Notes under the pieces: generated by a model
The model's database searches: none
Told to the model about the DNA's origin: nothing
What the model saw: only the letters and a program-made list of their open reading frames with translations
Shown: piece by piece, positions 47,099 through 57,049 of the stretch
Layout: every line of letters begins with the position of its first letter
Position numbering within the stretch: position 1 is the stretch's first letter
Program-made: the position numbers and the translations under genes
DNA from: Bacteroidota bacterium
Lineage (GTDB): Bacteria; Bacteroidota; Bacteroidia; B-17B0; Aurantibacillaceae
Direction of reading: 5' to 3'
NCBI GenBank assembly: GCA_020403265.1
Contig: JADBXZ010000058.1
Coordinates: 1-64,000 of the forward strand
DNA length: 64,000 bases

Positions 47099-47464
47099 TC
47101 ATTGGCCGGGCTTATTCCTAGTTTTATACCTTAAAAAAGTCATAATTACACCTAATTCCTCTTCACTAACAACACTATCTGTTAATTCAGCTTGATGCTT
47201 TTTGTTGGTTAGCCTTAATTCATAGCCTCGAAGTTGATCTTCGGAAAAATCCGGCACTATTTTTTTTCTTTTTACATAAGTTGTATGACACTTACCACAA
47301 TTAAGATCATATAAAACTTGGCCTCTAGCGCATTCTGCTTGGTAATGAGTTTTAACATGTGGTAACATTTCAGTTGGTAAATCAATTGTAACTGTTTTTT
47401 GAACAGCACAACAAACCAAAAAAATCAAACTTACTATGAAGGGTATAGATTTAGTAGAGGCCAT
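47099..47464 (-). CDS. Monohaem cytochrome c-like lipoprotein
   Basis: A 121-residue protein with a lipobox signal (FLVCCAVQ, Cys18/19) and one haem c motif CGKCHT near residue 56. It overlaps the end of the peroxidase gene by 14 nt and so belongs to its operon. It could pass electrons to that enzyme. Little sequence apart from the motif supports a closer identity. Confidence 0.8.
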   Translation of the reverse strand: MASTKSIPFIVSLIFLVCCAVQKTVTIDLPTEMLPHVKTHYQAECARGQVLYDLNCGKCHTTYVKRKKIVPDFSEDQLRGYELRLTNKKHQAELTDSVVSEEELGVIMTFLRYKTRNKPGQ

Positions 47465-49364
47465 GTATCACACGTTTATTTAATGATTTAATTGATGAAG
47501 AAGGTAACTTAGTTGGTGGTGATTCAATTGGAAAGGATTCGGTTAAAGATCCAATAAACTCTATTAATTGCTGTTTTTCAAGATCGCTTAAATTAAGTCT
47601 ATCTTCACTTAGCGTTTGATTTGCAACATTAAGTCCTCGGCCTTTACCGCCACCATTATTATAAAAGTCGATTACACTTTTTAAATCCGGGAAAACACCA
47701 TTGTGCATATAAGGTTTGGTTTTAGAAGCGTTTCTTATAGTTGTCGTTCTGAATGCATTTTGAGTTTCAGTGGCAGGATTTATTTTGAATCTACCTTTAT
47801 CAATTGACAATTCACTAAAGGATGTGTCCGCAGGTGTTCCAATTACTTCAAATTCAGAGCCAATGTAAGGCGGTTTAACGCCATTAAACTGTGGCACAAA
47901 ATGACAAGTTGCACACTGTGCTTTACTCATAAATAAATTAAATCCGGCAATTACATTCTTATTTGCATCGTTTTGATTATTTATTGCTCTATCAAAAGGG
48001 CTATAAAGTTGGCTAAGTTTGCCATAGTAGAATGTTAATGCGCTACTTATGTGATTGATTGTAATGGTTTTTTCTTGTGGAGTTTCTTTAAGTAGTTTAT
48101 TAAAACGATGTTTGTATTCTTTACAACTTAGTACTTTGTTTAGTAATTCATTTTCATCACTGGCCATTTCATCAGGGTTTGTCATAACATCTTTAGCTTG
48201 ATTTTGAAGTGTGAAATGTTTTCCGTCTAACATCACTAGATGATTATGGGTTGCATTTAAAAGAGTAGGTGTATTACGCGGAAGTTTATTTTTTTTATCA
48301 AAGTTTAAGTGTGCTGTTGTTAATGTATCCGTATAGTACTGTGTGGGTTTATGACATGAGGCGCAACTACGTTCGTTATTTTTAGACAAAATCGGGTCGT
48401 AGAATAATAATTTACCTAACTCATCTATTTCTTTAATTAACTCGGGATTTTTTATTCGACTATAAATCCCTCTTATATTTTGTGAGTTGTATAAATTCTT
48501 ACTAAAGATAGAATTAACCTGATAGTTTAAACTGTAGTCATTGTAACTTTTACTATTAATTTCATAATCTCGAATAAAATTTTGATTAAGATAGAATAAT
48601 GGGTTGATGTATGTTCTAATAAATTCAAAGTGATCGAATCTTTCAAAGTCGTTTGGTTGATTTTTTACAAATTCGATACATTTATCATATAAATTTGAAT
48701 AGTCTTTGGATAGTGAGTATTCCGGGTAACTCTGGTTGAACGAAGCATATATGCCTTTAACAGCATTCACCATACTTTTTAGTTCTGTAATTACTTCAGA
48801 AGTATTGTTACATTCAAAACCGGTTGTATAGATGGCTGCTAAATTTAATAGGTATAATCTATTTGCAAGAAAAAAATGATGATGATCATTCATTTTTTGA
48901 AGCACACTATCCTTTAAAAAGAGTGGCGTTGTTTTTAAGCTTGATCTATGTATGTTTATTAAAGAGTCTTTTACACAATCAGCTTCTTGCAATTCATTGT
49001 ATAATACCGTAAAGCCTCTCCCAATGCGTTTATATGGCTTTTCAAATTTTTCAAAAACCTCTGTTTCCCATTCAACAGGTAGTGGCCCATTAATTTGTTT
49101 ATACGCATTAGGCTCTAAATACCTTAACCAAAAATCACATGCTTTTAATTGGAGTCGTGCTTTGTTAATAACATCGTTAAGACTTATTTTACCTAAGCTA
49201 TCTAGTTTAGTTTGTTTTAGCTGATTTAATAGTTCTTCCTGTGATTTTATTAATTCATTAATTGAGTTTTGATAAAAATCCTTATAGGCAGTGTTCTCTA
49301 TTTTGAAAGCAAGGCATAGTAGAATACAAAAAGGAAACAGTAGGATGGTTTTAGTTACAGACAT
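47451..49364 (-). CDS. MauG/cytochrome c peroxidase-family dihaem protein
   Basis: The ATG at 49364 gives 637 residues with a signal peptide (MSVTKTILLFPFCILLCLA). A start at 49391 would fall inside the terminator hairpin at 49377-49404, so I chose the shorter form. A roughly 300-residue N-terminal part is unrecognised and helical; the peroxidase domain has two haem motifs, CASCH near residue 335 and CATCH near 485, plus LFYDPILSKNNERSC and the C-terminal NASKTKPYMHNG. Periplasmic hydrogen peroxide reduction or protein oxidation is likely. Confidence 0.88.
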   Translation of the reverse strand: MSVTKTILLFPFCILLCLAFKIENTAYKDFYQNSINELIKSQEELLNQLKQTKLDSLGKISLNDVINKARLQLKACDFWLRYLEPNAYKQINGPLPVEWETEVFEKFEKPYKRIGRGFTVLYNELQEADCVKDSLINIHRSSLKTTPLFLKDSVLQKMNDHHHFFLANRLYLLNLAAIYTTGFECNNTSEVITELKSMVNAVKGIYASFNQSYPEYSLSKDYSNLYDKCIEFVKNQPNDFERFDHFEFIRTYINPLFYLNQNFIRDYEINSKSYNDYSLNYQVNSIFSKNLYNSQNIRGIYSRIKNPELIKEIDELGKLLFYDPILSKNNERSCASCHKPTQYYTDTLTTAHLNFDKKNKLPRNTPTLLNATHNHLVMLDGKHFTLQNQAKDVMTNPDEMASDENELLNKVLSCKEYKHRFNKLLKETPQEKTITINHISSALTFYYGKLSQLYSPFDRAINNQNDANKNVIAGFNLFMSKAQCATCHFVPQFNGVKPPYIGSEFEVIGTPADTSFSELSIDKGRFKINPATETQNAFRTTTIRNASKTKPYMHNGVFPDLKSVIDFYNNGGGKGRGLNVANQTLSEDRLNLSDLEKQQLIEFIGSLTESFPIESPPTKLPSSSIKSLNKRVIHGLY

Positions 49365-49376
49365 TTGTAGATACGC

Positions 49377-49404
49377 AAAAAGCCGGGGCACATTGTCCCC
49401 AGCT
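49377..49404 (-). terminator. Intrinsic terminator after the PhoX-like gene
   Basis: On the minus strand, AGCTGGGG (49404-49397) pairs with CCCCGGCT (49388-49381), an 8-bp stem with one G-U pair and an 8-nt loop, followed by a T run at 49380-49377. It sits 25 nt after the stop of the 49429-51540 gene and just before the peroxidase start, separating their transcription. Confidence 0.85.
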
Positions 49405-49428
49405 TGTTTTATAAATTTTTAAGTTTAA

Positions 49429-51540
49429 TTAGTGTGAAACAATTAATTTAATAGTTTTTGAATTTGAACCCATATTAATTTTAACGAAGTAGGTACCATC
49501 TGCAAAATTTTGAGTGTTAACATCAATGGTATTGTTTCCTTTTATTAAAGCTTGATTATTCTTTTCAAAAATTAGCTTACCCGCCACATCAATAATTGAA
49601 ATTTGACAGGTTTTCTCATTAGCTGCATCTATTGTAATTGTAATTTTGTCTTTTGCCGGATTAGGAAAAACTGATGTTAGATCTTCGTTAGCTGTGTTTC
49701 CTTTAATCCCAACAGTTGAAAGTGTTGCGTTGCCCTCAACCTTAAAATTATAAGCAGCTTCATCGAAATCGTTGTTGTTGATGTTTACGGTAGCAGAACG
49801 TGTTCCGGCTGCTGAAGGCGCAAATTGAACTGTGATGGAAAGGTTGGCACTTGCAGCCAAAGTTAAGGGCGTTGACGGAGGACTAATCAAGGTGAATTCT
49901 GATGCGTTTGTACCAGTCATTGTAAAGCTATTAACAACTAAAGCACCTGGACCAGCATTATTAATTACAAATGTTCTGCTTGTATTATTAGAAACTTGAA
50001 CATTTCCGAAGTTAGTATTATTAGTTGCACTTGTTACGGCTGTGTTGTTAGGGATGTTATTGGAAGCACCGCTAACATTGATTTCCGGATTAGAACTTAC
50101 AGTCATCGGATTATAAACTAATAACATTTGACCACCCTCAACGATAGGAGATGGAATAGAGTAGTGACTTTGTGTCACAATCATCCACCAACCAGCACCT
50201 AAAATACCTTGCATGTCAATTGCACCTGAGGCTTCTTCATCTTCTGTTAAAAATCCAGGACCTCCCGACACAAAACGATTTGCATCATGCGTTGTCAATA
50301 AGCTTAAAACATCGTTATCAACATTATAGTTCCATTGTTTACCTAAATGTGCGTTATTACCAACATCTTCTTGGAGTAGTAAATTTCCATAATTATCAAA
50401 ACCCATATTATCAATCATTTTTTGACCTTCAGTTCCATCCAATACAGCTAAGATTGTTCCGCCATTTTCCGGATTGTTTACATCAGTAAAACGTAGTCTG
50501 TATAAACGGCTTGGTGAAGAAAATGAATTTGTAGTACAAAAATAGAAGTCATTAGGGTTTCTTGGATCCCATGCGCCATCTTCAGGACGCAAGAAATTAG
50601 TAACGCCCATACTATTGCTCATGGTGTTTAAGCTGGCGCCGGTAATTGCCGACACATCGCCTAAATTAATAAGTGAAAATGTTGTTGATGTTGCTGGAAA
50701 TAATGTGTTTGTTTCAGCAATAAGTGATTGCACAGCCACACCATATAAGTTACCATTTGTTAAACCTGCTTTTTCAACATCAGTTCCGGCGTTAGTTTTA
50801 CTACCAATATATACATAAACTTGACCAGGTGAAGAATCATCCATGCCAACTACAACAGTTTTATTGGAGCTGAAAGGTCTGGCATTATAGTTTTCACAAG
50901 AGAAACGACCTAAGCGAGGTAATTGATAGCTATTTCCAGCCGCACTTCCGGTTGCGATGTGTCCAAACATTCTGCCTTCTGCACCTGTTTCTTCACCATT
51001 CATGAAAATTCTGGCAGTTGTACCGTTACCTGTAGCGCTATTGTAAAACGCATTAACTTCTGGTAAATCACCTGAACAAAAACGACCAAAGGCAGCTAAA
51101 GTAGATGGATTAGTTGCATTAAACATAGTATAGGTAGCTCCAGTCCATAAGTATACGTTCTGTATTAAATCAGATCCGCTTATTACAGCTTTGGTTGTTT
51201 TATTAATAACCCATTTTGATACAAAGGCTCCAATTGACCCATGCGCTCTAACCCCTCCACTCGCGTTATTAATTTCATGATTTAATAAGAATGTAAATGT
51301 GCCATCATTATTATCGTAGGCACCAGCCCCATCAGGTAAACCACACATTGAATAACCTCCAACGGCATTTGGTATAGTTAATAAACTTGTAACTGTTACA
51401 TTAGAAGCTGCAGGAATTACATACGGTGTTGATGTTGTGCTTGGGCCTGTTATTACGGCTGTGTTGGTAATTTGAGCGATTGCATTATAACTTAGTTGGC
51501 TTAGCAAGAAGCTTAATGCGATTGGTAGATTTTTTTTCAT
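49429..51540 (-). CDS. PhoX-like secreted protein with choice-of-anchor domain and T9SS type A signal
   Basis: A 703-residue protein with a signal peptide (MKKNLPIALSFLLSQLSYNAIAQ). Residues about 30-490 resemble the PhoX/DUF839 phosphatase-like propeller (LLNHEINNASGG, RPEDGAWDPRN, GQVYVYIGSK). Then a HYDIN/ASPM-like choice-of-anchor domain (about 490-600; NFGNVQVSNNTSRTFVINN) and a type A T9SS sorting domain to the end. Phosphatase activity is suggested by fold only; I do not claim the metal ligands. Confidence 0.8.
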   Translation of the reverse strand: MKKNLPIALSFLLSQLSYNAIAQITNTAVITGPSTTSTPYVIPAASNVTVTSLLTIPNAVGGYSMCGLPDGAGAYDNNDGTFTFLLNHEINNASGGVRAHGSIGAFVSKWVINKTTKAVISGSDLIQNVYLWTGATYTMFNATNPSTLAAFGRFCSGDLPEVNAFYNSATGNGTTARIFMNGEETGAEGRMFGHIATGSAAGNSYQLPRLGRFSCENYNARPFSSNKTVVVGMDDSSPGQVYVYIGSKTNAGTDVEKAGLTNGNLYGVAVQSLIAETNTLFPATSTTFSLINLGDVSAITGASLNTMSNSMGVTNFLRPEDGAWDPRNPNDFYFCTTNSFSSPSRLYRLRFTDVNNPENGGTILAVLDGTEGQKMIDNMGFDNYGNLLLQEDVGNNAHLGKQWNYNVDNDVLSLLTTHDANRFVSGGPGFLTEDEEASGAIDMQGILGAGWWMIVTQSHYSIPSPIVEGGQMLLVYNPMTVSSNPEINVSGASNNIPNNTAVTSATNNTNFGNVQVSNNTSRTFVINNAGPGALVVNSFTMTGTNASEFTLISPPSTPLTLAASANLSITVQFAPSAAGTRSATVNINNNDFDEAAYNFKVEGNATLSTVGIKGNTANEDLTSVFPNPAKDKITITIDAANEKTCQISIIDVAGKLIFEKNNQALIKGNNTIDVNTQNFADGTYFVKINMGSNSKTIKLIVSH

Positions 51541-51700
51541 TTGGTTAAAGTTTTATATTTCAAAATTACTTTGAACCAATGAAAGGTAATTTAGTATTGC
51601 GTTATACTACCATTAAATAAATAAGCTCATCTTAGAATTTTAATTTATATTAAGTTGAGACGCTAAACTTTTTAAAACAATTAGTTTAACTAAAATTTAC

Positions 51701-53152
51701 TTAGTTTACTTTTTTAGGTAGCGCAAGTTGTTTCCTTAGTATTGTATGAAAGGCCGGTAGTATAGCAAAGACAAGGATTGGGCTTAATGCTTTTAACCAT
51801 GTTAACCATTTTTTGTAATGTTCATACCACCAATCATTCATAATGGTGGCGTAATAATAGTTCCAATCATATACATATTTATAATTGTTATTTACCAAAA
51901 TCTGTTTTCCAAAAGAATCATAATTAGCAGGATATTCATATTTAAAAAGCATTGTACAATCATTTATGTACATTAGAATTATTAACGGCAAATAAAGAGT
52001 TAGTATTAATGTACCTATAGCCCCAACCATTTGAAGCGGTTTAAACTCTTGTTTGTTTTTAAGACTTAAAATGGTATAAATAAGTGAGATTAAAAAGTAG
52101 GCGAAAAATGAATAATACATCATCTTGCTTGTACTGCTTGATATAATACTAAAAATAATCAGCATGATAATTGGGTATAAGAAGAAAATAACTGCTGTTA
52201 AAAGGTATTGTCGCCAATACGTTAGTTTGAATAACCAAATCAACAGTGTTAAAGTTAGCACAATATAAAGTTGCACGTATAAATAGTCGGGTTGTAAATA
52301 AAACGGATAATCTAGTTTTGCACTATAAATATTACGAAAAACATCTTTTATGTTGTTTTTATAATAATCGTTGGAGTAATTATTGTTGTTAATTCTCCAT
52401 CCTGCTTTGTAATTTACAATAAATGTATCTGCAACAGCCGAAGCATCAATTGTGGCTGACACTTTGTACTTTTCACAAACCGCAATATGCTGATTAATTA
52501 ACTTTATCAAGTATTTTTTATCGTATATGGGTTTTACATTACTGAAGCTTATTTCTCCATTATCGGAGTAATTTTTGTAATCATAGTTGTTTAAAGTATA
52601 AGGCGTATAATCGTTGAAATTTTTATAATGTCTGATATTGCTTTTGTTTAATTTTAGAAGTGTATCAAAGGTGTTTTCGTAGTTATATAAATTCGTAGGC
52701 ACATAGGGCTCCAATGAATTCATTAATGCAATATCAATAAATAATTGTTTATCACTTAACGCATTTTTAAATTTTTGATTATGCGCATACACATAAAAGT
52801 TCGGAATGATTGTTAGCAAATAAACGCATGTTAATGTTAAAAGAGCATTAAAATACACTTGCGTTATACTTGTTTGACCGAATCGTTTTTCAATGTTAAA
52901 AATGATGTATTTAAAGCCCCAATACCAGCTTAAAATAAAACAAGCAATAAGCAGTAAGCTATACCATAGTATAGAAGTATTATTGTCTTTTAAGTCAACC
53001 GGAATCAAACTGCCTATCAAAAAACAAAACAAAGAAAGACATAAAAAACAAAACAACACGTAATGGATTCGCGTAACCCAAACAGCCGGATAATTTTTGA
53101 TTAACCAAGTATCTATTTTTTTTATGAATGTAGGGGTGAAATGTTTTAGCAT
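51701..53152 (-). CDS. Multi-spanning membrane protein, partner of an ABC ATPase
   Basis: A 483-residue protein with about eight to nine transmembrane helices in two blocks (residues about 30-125 and 285-470) and a large soluble loop between them, the shape of an ABC-2-like permease. It starts 2 nt after the ATPase stop on the same strand, so they are co-transcribed. It is not a family I can name. Confidence 0.7.
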   Translation of the reverse strand: MLKHFTPTFIKKIDTWLIKNYPAVWVTRIHYVLFCFLCLSLFCFLIGSLIPVDLKDNNTSILWYSLLLIACFILSWYWGFKYIIFNIEKRFGQTSITQVYFNALLTLTCVYLLTIIPNFYVYAHNQKFKNALSDKQLFIDIALMNSLEPYVPTNLYNYENTFDTLLKLNKSNIRHYKNFNDYTPYTLNNYDYKNYSDNGEISFSNVKPIYDKKYLIKLINQHIAVCEKYKVSATIDASAVADTFIVNYKAGWRINNNNYSNDYYKNNIKDVFRNIYSAKLDYPFYLQPDYLYVQLYIVLTLTLLIWLFKLTYWRQYLLTAVIFFLYPIIMLIIFSIISSSTSKMMYYSFFAYFLISLIYTILSLKNKQEFKPLQMVGAIGTLILTLYLPLIILMYINDCTMLFKYEYPANYDSFGKQILVNNNYKYVYDWNYYYATIMNDWWYEHYKKWLTWLKALSPILVFAILPAFHTILRKQLALPKKVN

Positions 53153-53154
53153 AA

Positions 53155-54330
53155 TTAAATGTCTTTATGAAATAGTTGTCTTGTACTGTTTGTAATGTTT
53201 CGATAATAATTTAGTTCTAAATTGTGTTGATTTAGTTTAGATAGAATCTCAAACCATTTAGTTTCCTTATTAACGGATACAATATAAGTTGTCCCGGTAT
53301 CTTCGATTTTTGTTCCAGGAAAAGCGACCTGAAGTTCTTTTAATGAAAAGTTCCCTGAAATTTCGAAATGCTGCAATAAATTTTCTCTGCCAAACTGATT
53401 TTGTTTGCCGTTAAAAACAGTTTTGCCTTGTCTAATAAAAACAATGTTGTCTGCAATTCGCTCTAATTCATGTAAATTCTGTGAACTTAGAATAATACTT
53501 AATGGATGTACTTTACTTCTCACAAAAAACTTCAAGTCTTGCAATAAGAGTTGTTGAGCGTTGATATCAAGATTAGCAAGTGGTTCATCTAAAATTAGCA
53601 ATTGAGGACGCCACAACAACATTTTAGCCAATTCAAATCTCAAACGGTAACCGCTGCTGATTTCATTCCAACTCAAATCTTTAAACTTTTCAAGCCCCAA
53701 GCGACATAAAATATATTCAATTTCCTGTTCGTTTTGTTCTCCTTTTATATTGTGAATTGCGCAGAAGAATTGAAGATTCTCCATTAACGTTCCGTACCAC
53801 TTATCTATTCGTTGCGGGATGAAAGCAATCTGTTGTTTAATGGAATAATAATCGTGGTTGTTTTGACTTAAATTTGGGTAAAGTATTTCTCCACTGCTAA
53901 CGCTGAGGTTGCCTGCAAGCAAATTCAGCAAAGTAGTTTTGCCGTTACCGTTTTCACCTACAACACCTGTAATTTCGCCATGAATGAGTTCAAGTGATAA
54001 CTCGTGCAGTTTAAATGGTGTTTTGCCTTTTATAAATTGTTTTGTTATTCCGGCGGCAGTTAATACTGGCTGGTTTGGGAATAAACCGGATTTAATAGTG
54101 CGGCTGTCTATATTTAATTGTTTAATAAGATCTTCTGCTTCATCGCGACTTATAGAATCTGAAACCCCATCTAAAAACGATAAATATTTTTTTCGCATTA
54201 AAATTATCTTTTGCTGCAAGTCCATTGGAACTTCATGTTCCTTACAAGCATCTAATAAGCGCCTTGTTAATAAGCTGAAATCTTTGTTAGATAAAGCCTC
54301 TTTAAATTCGATTGAAAAAACAGATTCCAT
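53155..54330 (-). CDS. ABC transporter ATP-binding protein
   Basis: A 391-residue ATPase: about 85 N-terminal helical residues that are extra to the family, then the nucleotide-binding domain with Walker A GENGNGKTT (about residue 141), a signature EISSGYRLRF (SSGYR replaces SGGQ), Walker B LLILDEPLANLD and a C-terminal segment. It would power the membrane partner that follows by 2 nt. Substrate unknown. Confidence 0.87.
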   Translation of the reverse strand: MESVFSIEFKEALSNKDFSLLTRRLLDACKEHEVPMDLQQKIILMRKKYLSFLDGVSDSISRDEAEDLIKQLNIDSRTIKSGLFPNQPVLTAAGITKQFIKGKTPFKLHELSLELIHGEITGVVGENGNGKTTLLNLLAGNLSVSSGEILYPNLSQNNHDYYSIKQQIAFIPQRIDKWYGTLMENLQFFCAIHNIKGEQNEQEIEYILCRLGLEKFKDLSWNEISSGYRLRFELAKMLLWRPQLLILDEPLANLDINAQQLLLQDLKFFVRSKVHPLSIILSSQNLHELERIADNIVFIRQGKTVFNGKQNQFGRENLLQHFEISGNFSLKELQVAFPGTKIEDTGTTYIVSVNKETKWFEILSKLNQHNLELNYYRNITNSTRQLFHKDI

Positions 54331-54461
54331 TTATTCTGATTTAAAAATTGTAGGGAAAAGAAATTGCTTCGCATTGAAGCCTATGAGTTAAAGATATAAA
54401 ACGGAAATATTATATCGAAACACTTAACAATTTTTTTGAATGTAGAAAAAGCTTGTTATGC

Positions 54462-55874
54462 TTATAATAGGCATTTAGCAATTTCAAACATTTTATCTTC
54501 CTCGAAATTATCACACATAATTTGTATACCCATTGGTAATTGATTACTATGTGTTCCTGAAGGAATTGAAATTGCCGGGATTCCGGCGATATTGGCCTGA
54601 ACGGTAAAGATATCTTCTAAATACATTTTGATTGGATCGGCACTGTTTTTGCCGAATTCAAAAGCAGTGCCAGGTGTGCTTGGAGTAATTAAAGCATCGT
54701 AACTTTTAAGTAGTTCTAATGTTTTATCCTGAATTATTCTTCTTACTTTTTGTCCTTTGCTATAATAAGCATCGTAATATCCGGCGCTTAAAACAAAGGT
54801 CCCTAGCATAATCCTTCTTTTTACTTCTTTACCAAAACCTTGTGATCTGGTTTTTTTGTAAGTACTTTCTAAATCTTTCCCATCAGCACTTCTGTAACCA
54901 TAATGAATCCCGGCGAAACGAGCCAGATTGCTGCTTGCTTCAGCTGTTGTTAATACATAATAAGTTGGTACCAGATAGTCCAGGTATGGAAAATCTACAG
55001 GTTCTATCGTGTGACCTAATTCTTTAAGTGCCTTTAATTTTGAGAATACTGCTTGTTTAACTTCTGGATCTATACCTTCTGCTTCAACGCATTCCTTAAG
55101 ATACGCTATTTTAAATTTTTTGTTGGTAGATGATATGCTTTCGTTTGGTTTTTCCTTAGAAGATGATGTGTTGTCGTTAGAATCTTGCCCACTAATAATG
55201 CTTGTTATCAATGCGGCATCTTCAAGATTATTGGTAATTGGACCAATTTGATCAAAAGAAGAGGCGTATGCAATTAAGCCAAAGCGCGAAACTCTTCCAT
55301 AAGTTGGCTTTACACCAATTGTTCCGGTAAATGAAGCCGGCTGACGGATTGAACCACCTGTATCAGAACCTAATGCAACATGGCATAATCCTGCGGCAAC
55401 TGCTGCAGCTGATCCACCGGAAGAACCTCCCGGCACAAATTTTTCGTTTAATGGATTTAGTGTATTACCGAAAGCCGAATTTTCGTTACTGCTACCCATG
55501 GCAAATTCATCACAATTACAGCGGCCAATAATGATAGCATCTTCTGCAAGTAATTTTTCAACAACGGTAGCGTTGTATAATGATTCAAATCCACCCAAAA
55601 TTTTTGATGACGCAGATACTTGATGTTCTTTGTAACTGATATTATCTTTTAGAGCCACAACAACACCGGCTAATTTCCCGGCTGTGTTTGATTTCACTTT
55701 TTCATCAACTAAACTGGCTTGTTTTAATGCGCTTTCAGTGAAAACTTCTAAAAAAGCATTTAAGTGTTTAGTTGATTCTATTTTTGCAATTAACTGTTCA
55801 ACAATGGATTTGCTATTAATAATCCCGGTGCGTAAATCACTCTGAAGTTGAGCTATAGTTTGATAGGTATACAC
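54462..55874 (-). CDS. gatA: Asp-tRNA(Asn)/Glu-tRNA(Gln) amidotransferase subunit A
   Basis: A 470-residue amidase-signature protein, full length for GatA. The catalytic triad is Lys76 (ALKDNI), Ser151 (GGSSGGS) and Ser175 (DTGGSIRQP). It releases ammonia from glutamine for conversion of misacylated tRNA in the cytoplasm. gatB and gatC are not in the window. It follows tatA, with a terminator between. Confidence 0.96.
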   Translation of the reverse strand: MYTYQTIAQLQSDLRTGIINSKSIVEQLIAKIESTKHLNAFLEVFTESALKQASLVDEKVKSNTAGKLAGVVVALKDNISYKEHQVSASSKILGGFESLYNATVVEKLLAEDAIIIGRCNCDEFAMGSSNENSAFGNTLNPLNEKFVPGGSSGGSAAAVAAGLCHVALGSDTGGSIRQPASFTGTIGVKPTYGRVSRFGLIAYASSFDQIGPITNNLEDAALITSIISGQDSNDNTSSSKEKPNESISSTNKKFKIAYLKECVEAEGIDPEVKQAVFSKLKALKELGHTIEPVDFPYLDYLVPTYYVLTTAEASSNLARFAGIHYGYRSADGKDLESTYKKTRSQGFGKEVKRRIMLGTFVLSAGYYDAYYSKGQKVRRIIQDKTLELLKSYDALITPSTPGTAFEFGKNSADPIKMYLEDIFTVQANIAGIPAISIPSGTHSNQLPMGIQIMCDNFEEDKMFEIAKCLL

Positions 55875-55889
55875 GTTTAAAAATAATAA

Positions 55890-55918
55890 AAGCGTTATTC
55901 GGCAAAGGAATAACGCTT
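55890..55918 (-). terminator. Intrinsic terminator downstream of tatA
   Basis: A perfect 11-bp inverted repeat, AAGCGTTATTC (55890-55900) and GAATAACGCTT (55908-55918), with a 7-nt loop. Read on the minus strand, it is followed by the T-rich TTTATTATTTTT. It ends tatA transcription before gatA. Confidence 0.85.
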
Positions 55919-55936
55919 GTTAGAAATTAGTTAGTT

Positions 55937-56122
55937 TTATTTATTCTCAATTTCTGTGTTTTCACCTTTACTGGCGTCCTTAAATTCTTTTACGCCACGT
56001 CCTAATCCTTTCATTAACTCCGGAATTTTTTTACCTCCAAAAAGTAAAAGCACAATAATTAGTACTATAATTATTTCGGATGGACCCATTCCTAAGAAAC
56101 CAAGTGTAAGTAGTGATATCAT
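55937..56122 (-). CDS. tatA: Sec-independent protein translocase subunit TatA
   Basis: A 61-residue protein with the N-terminal membrane helix ([14 protein letters not shown]), the FG hinge and the amphipathic helix [21 protein letters not shown], which is the TatA/E signature. It forms the Tat pore for folded proteins. tatC is not seen here. Confidence 0.95.
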   Translation of the reverse strand: MISLLTLGFLGMGPSEIIIVLIIVLLLFGGKKIPELMKGLGRGVKEFKDASKGENTEIENK

Positions 56123-56202
56123 TTTATAAAATTTGAATTACAAAGTTACTAATAAATAATTAGTTATGAGAACAATAAATGACATTTTTTGATCTATAAA
56201 CA

Positions 56203-56229
56203 AAAAAGCCGGTAACCAACCGACTTTTT
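56203..56229 (-). terminator. Intrinsic terminator downstream of the 56308 gene
   Basis: On the minus strand, AAAAAGTCGG (56229-56220) pairs with CCGGCTTTTT (56212-56203), a 10-bp stem with one G-U pair and a 7-nt loop, followed by further Ts. It lies about 80 nt after the stop of the 145-residue gene. Confidence 0.8.
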
Positions 56230-56307
56230 CGAACCAAAGCAACAATAGTTTAACCCTTAATTATAACAATTGCGCTTATTCTTTTTTGTTTAACAAATCA
56301 ACAAAAA

Positions 56308-56745
56308 CTAGTTCATTTTAAATGGAGGGATTTTACCTTCTTTTAATAATTGTAAACTTTTCTTTTTATGATCTTCAAAACTACCAAAAGCTAAAGCATC
56401 AAGCATTTCTTGACGAGTCATGTTTGGATTATTAAATTGTTTACGGATATCTTCAGAACAACGATCAACATATTTTTCAAATTTGTTAGGTGCCCAAACG
56501 TAATCCTTTTTTACCGCTTCTTTATTAATTGCAAATTCTTTTGGTAAAACGCCCTCTATCTTTGCTTTAATTTCTATGCCTTCATAACTTTTTGGAAGCT
56601 GACGATTATCAAACATAAATGGCTTGCTAACCATAATCACATGTTTTTTTCTTTTTGGGTCGATCATTGATAAACCCTCAATACGCAAACCTTTCTTTTT
56701 TAAAGTTCCGTATTTACTCTCAAATTGTTTTAAAATTTCTAACAT
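56308..56745 (-). CDS. Small cytoplasmic protein of unknown function
   Basis: A 145-residue basic, soluble protein starting MLEILKQFESKYGTLKKKG. It has no signal peptide or membrane segment. A strand-rich first half and helical second half (FEKYVDRCSEDIRKQF, MTRQEMLDALAFGSFEDHKK) are visible. I do not recognise it. It has its own terminator, so it is probably a single-gene transcript. Confidence 0.75.
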   Translation of the reverse strand: MLEILKQFESKYGTLKKKGLRIEGLSMIDPKRKKHVIMVSKPFMFDNRQLPKSYEGIEIKAKIEGVLPKEFAINKEAVKKDYVWAPNKFEKYVDRCSEDIRKQFNNPNMTRQEMLDALAFGSFEDHKKKSLQLLKEGKIPPFKMN

Positions 56746-57049
56746 GTGCTTTCAATTTCTGATGTAAAGGTAATCACAAAATTGTTAATAACTTTATTTT
56801 TTAGACGAAAAAAAATAAAGTACAATCCGAAACAGTTAAAAATCTGTTTAAAAGCTGTTTGCTATACGTTAATAAACCTAAATTAGAATATAAATACTTG
56901 ATAAACAGATACATATAAATTCATATAGTTTTAACACGACGTTAAAAAGAATAATCATAAAAAGAGGATAATTACGATTAAAGTCACTTTTTTAACGAGG
57001 AGAATTTAATTACTTGCTTAGATATTAACAATTTGTACTTAAGGCTAAC
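56746..57049. other. 304-nt gap with no gene
   Basis: No frame of useful length, tRNA or other RNA gene is seen in this AT-rich gap. It must hold the promoter of the 56308 gene on the minus strand and the 3' end of the OmpA-family gene. One weak hairpin, TTTTAAC/GTTAAAA at 56929-56947, is visible but has no T run of note. Confidence 0.6.

Noticed and set aside
49365-49391. Longer start of the MauG-like gene at 49391
   Set aside because: It would lie inside the terminator hairpin, and the shorter form starts with a proper signal peptide.
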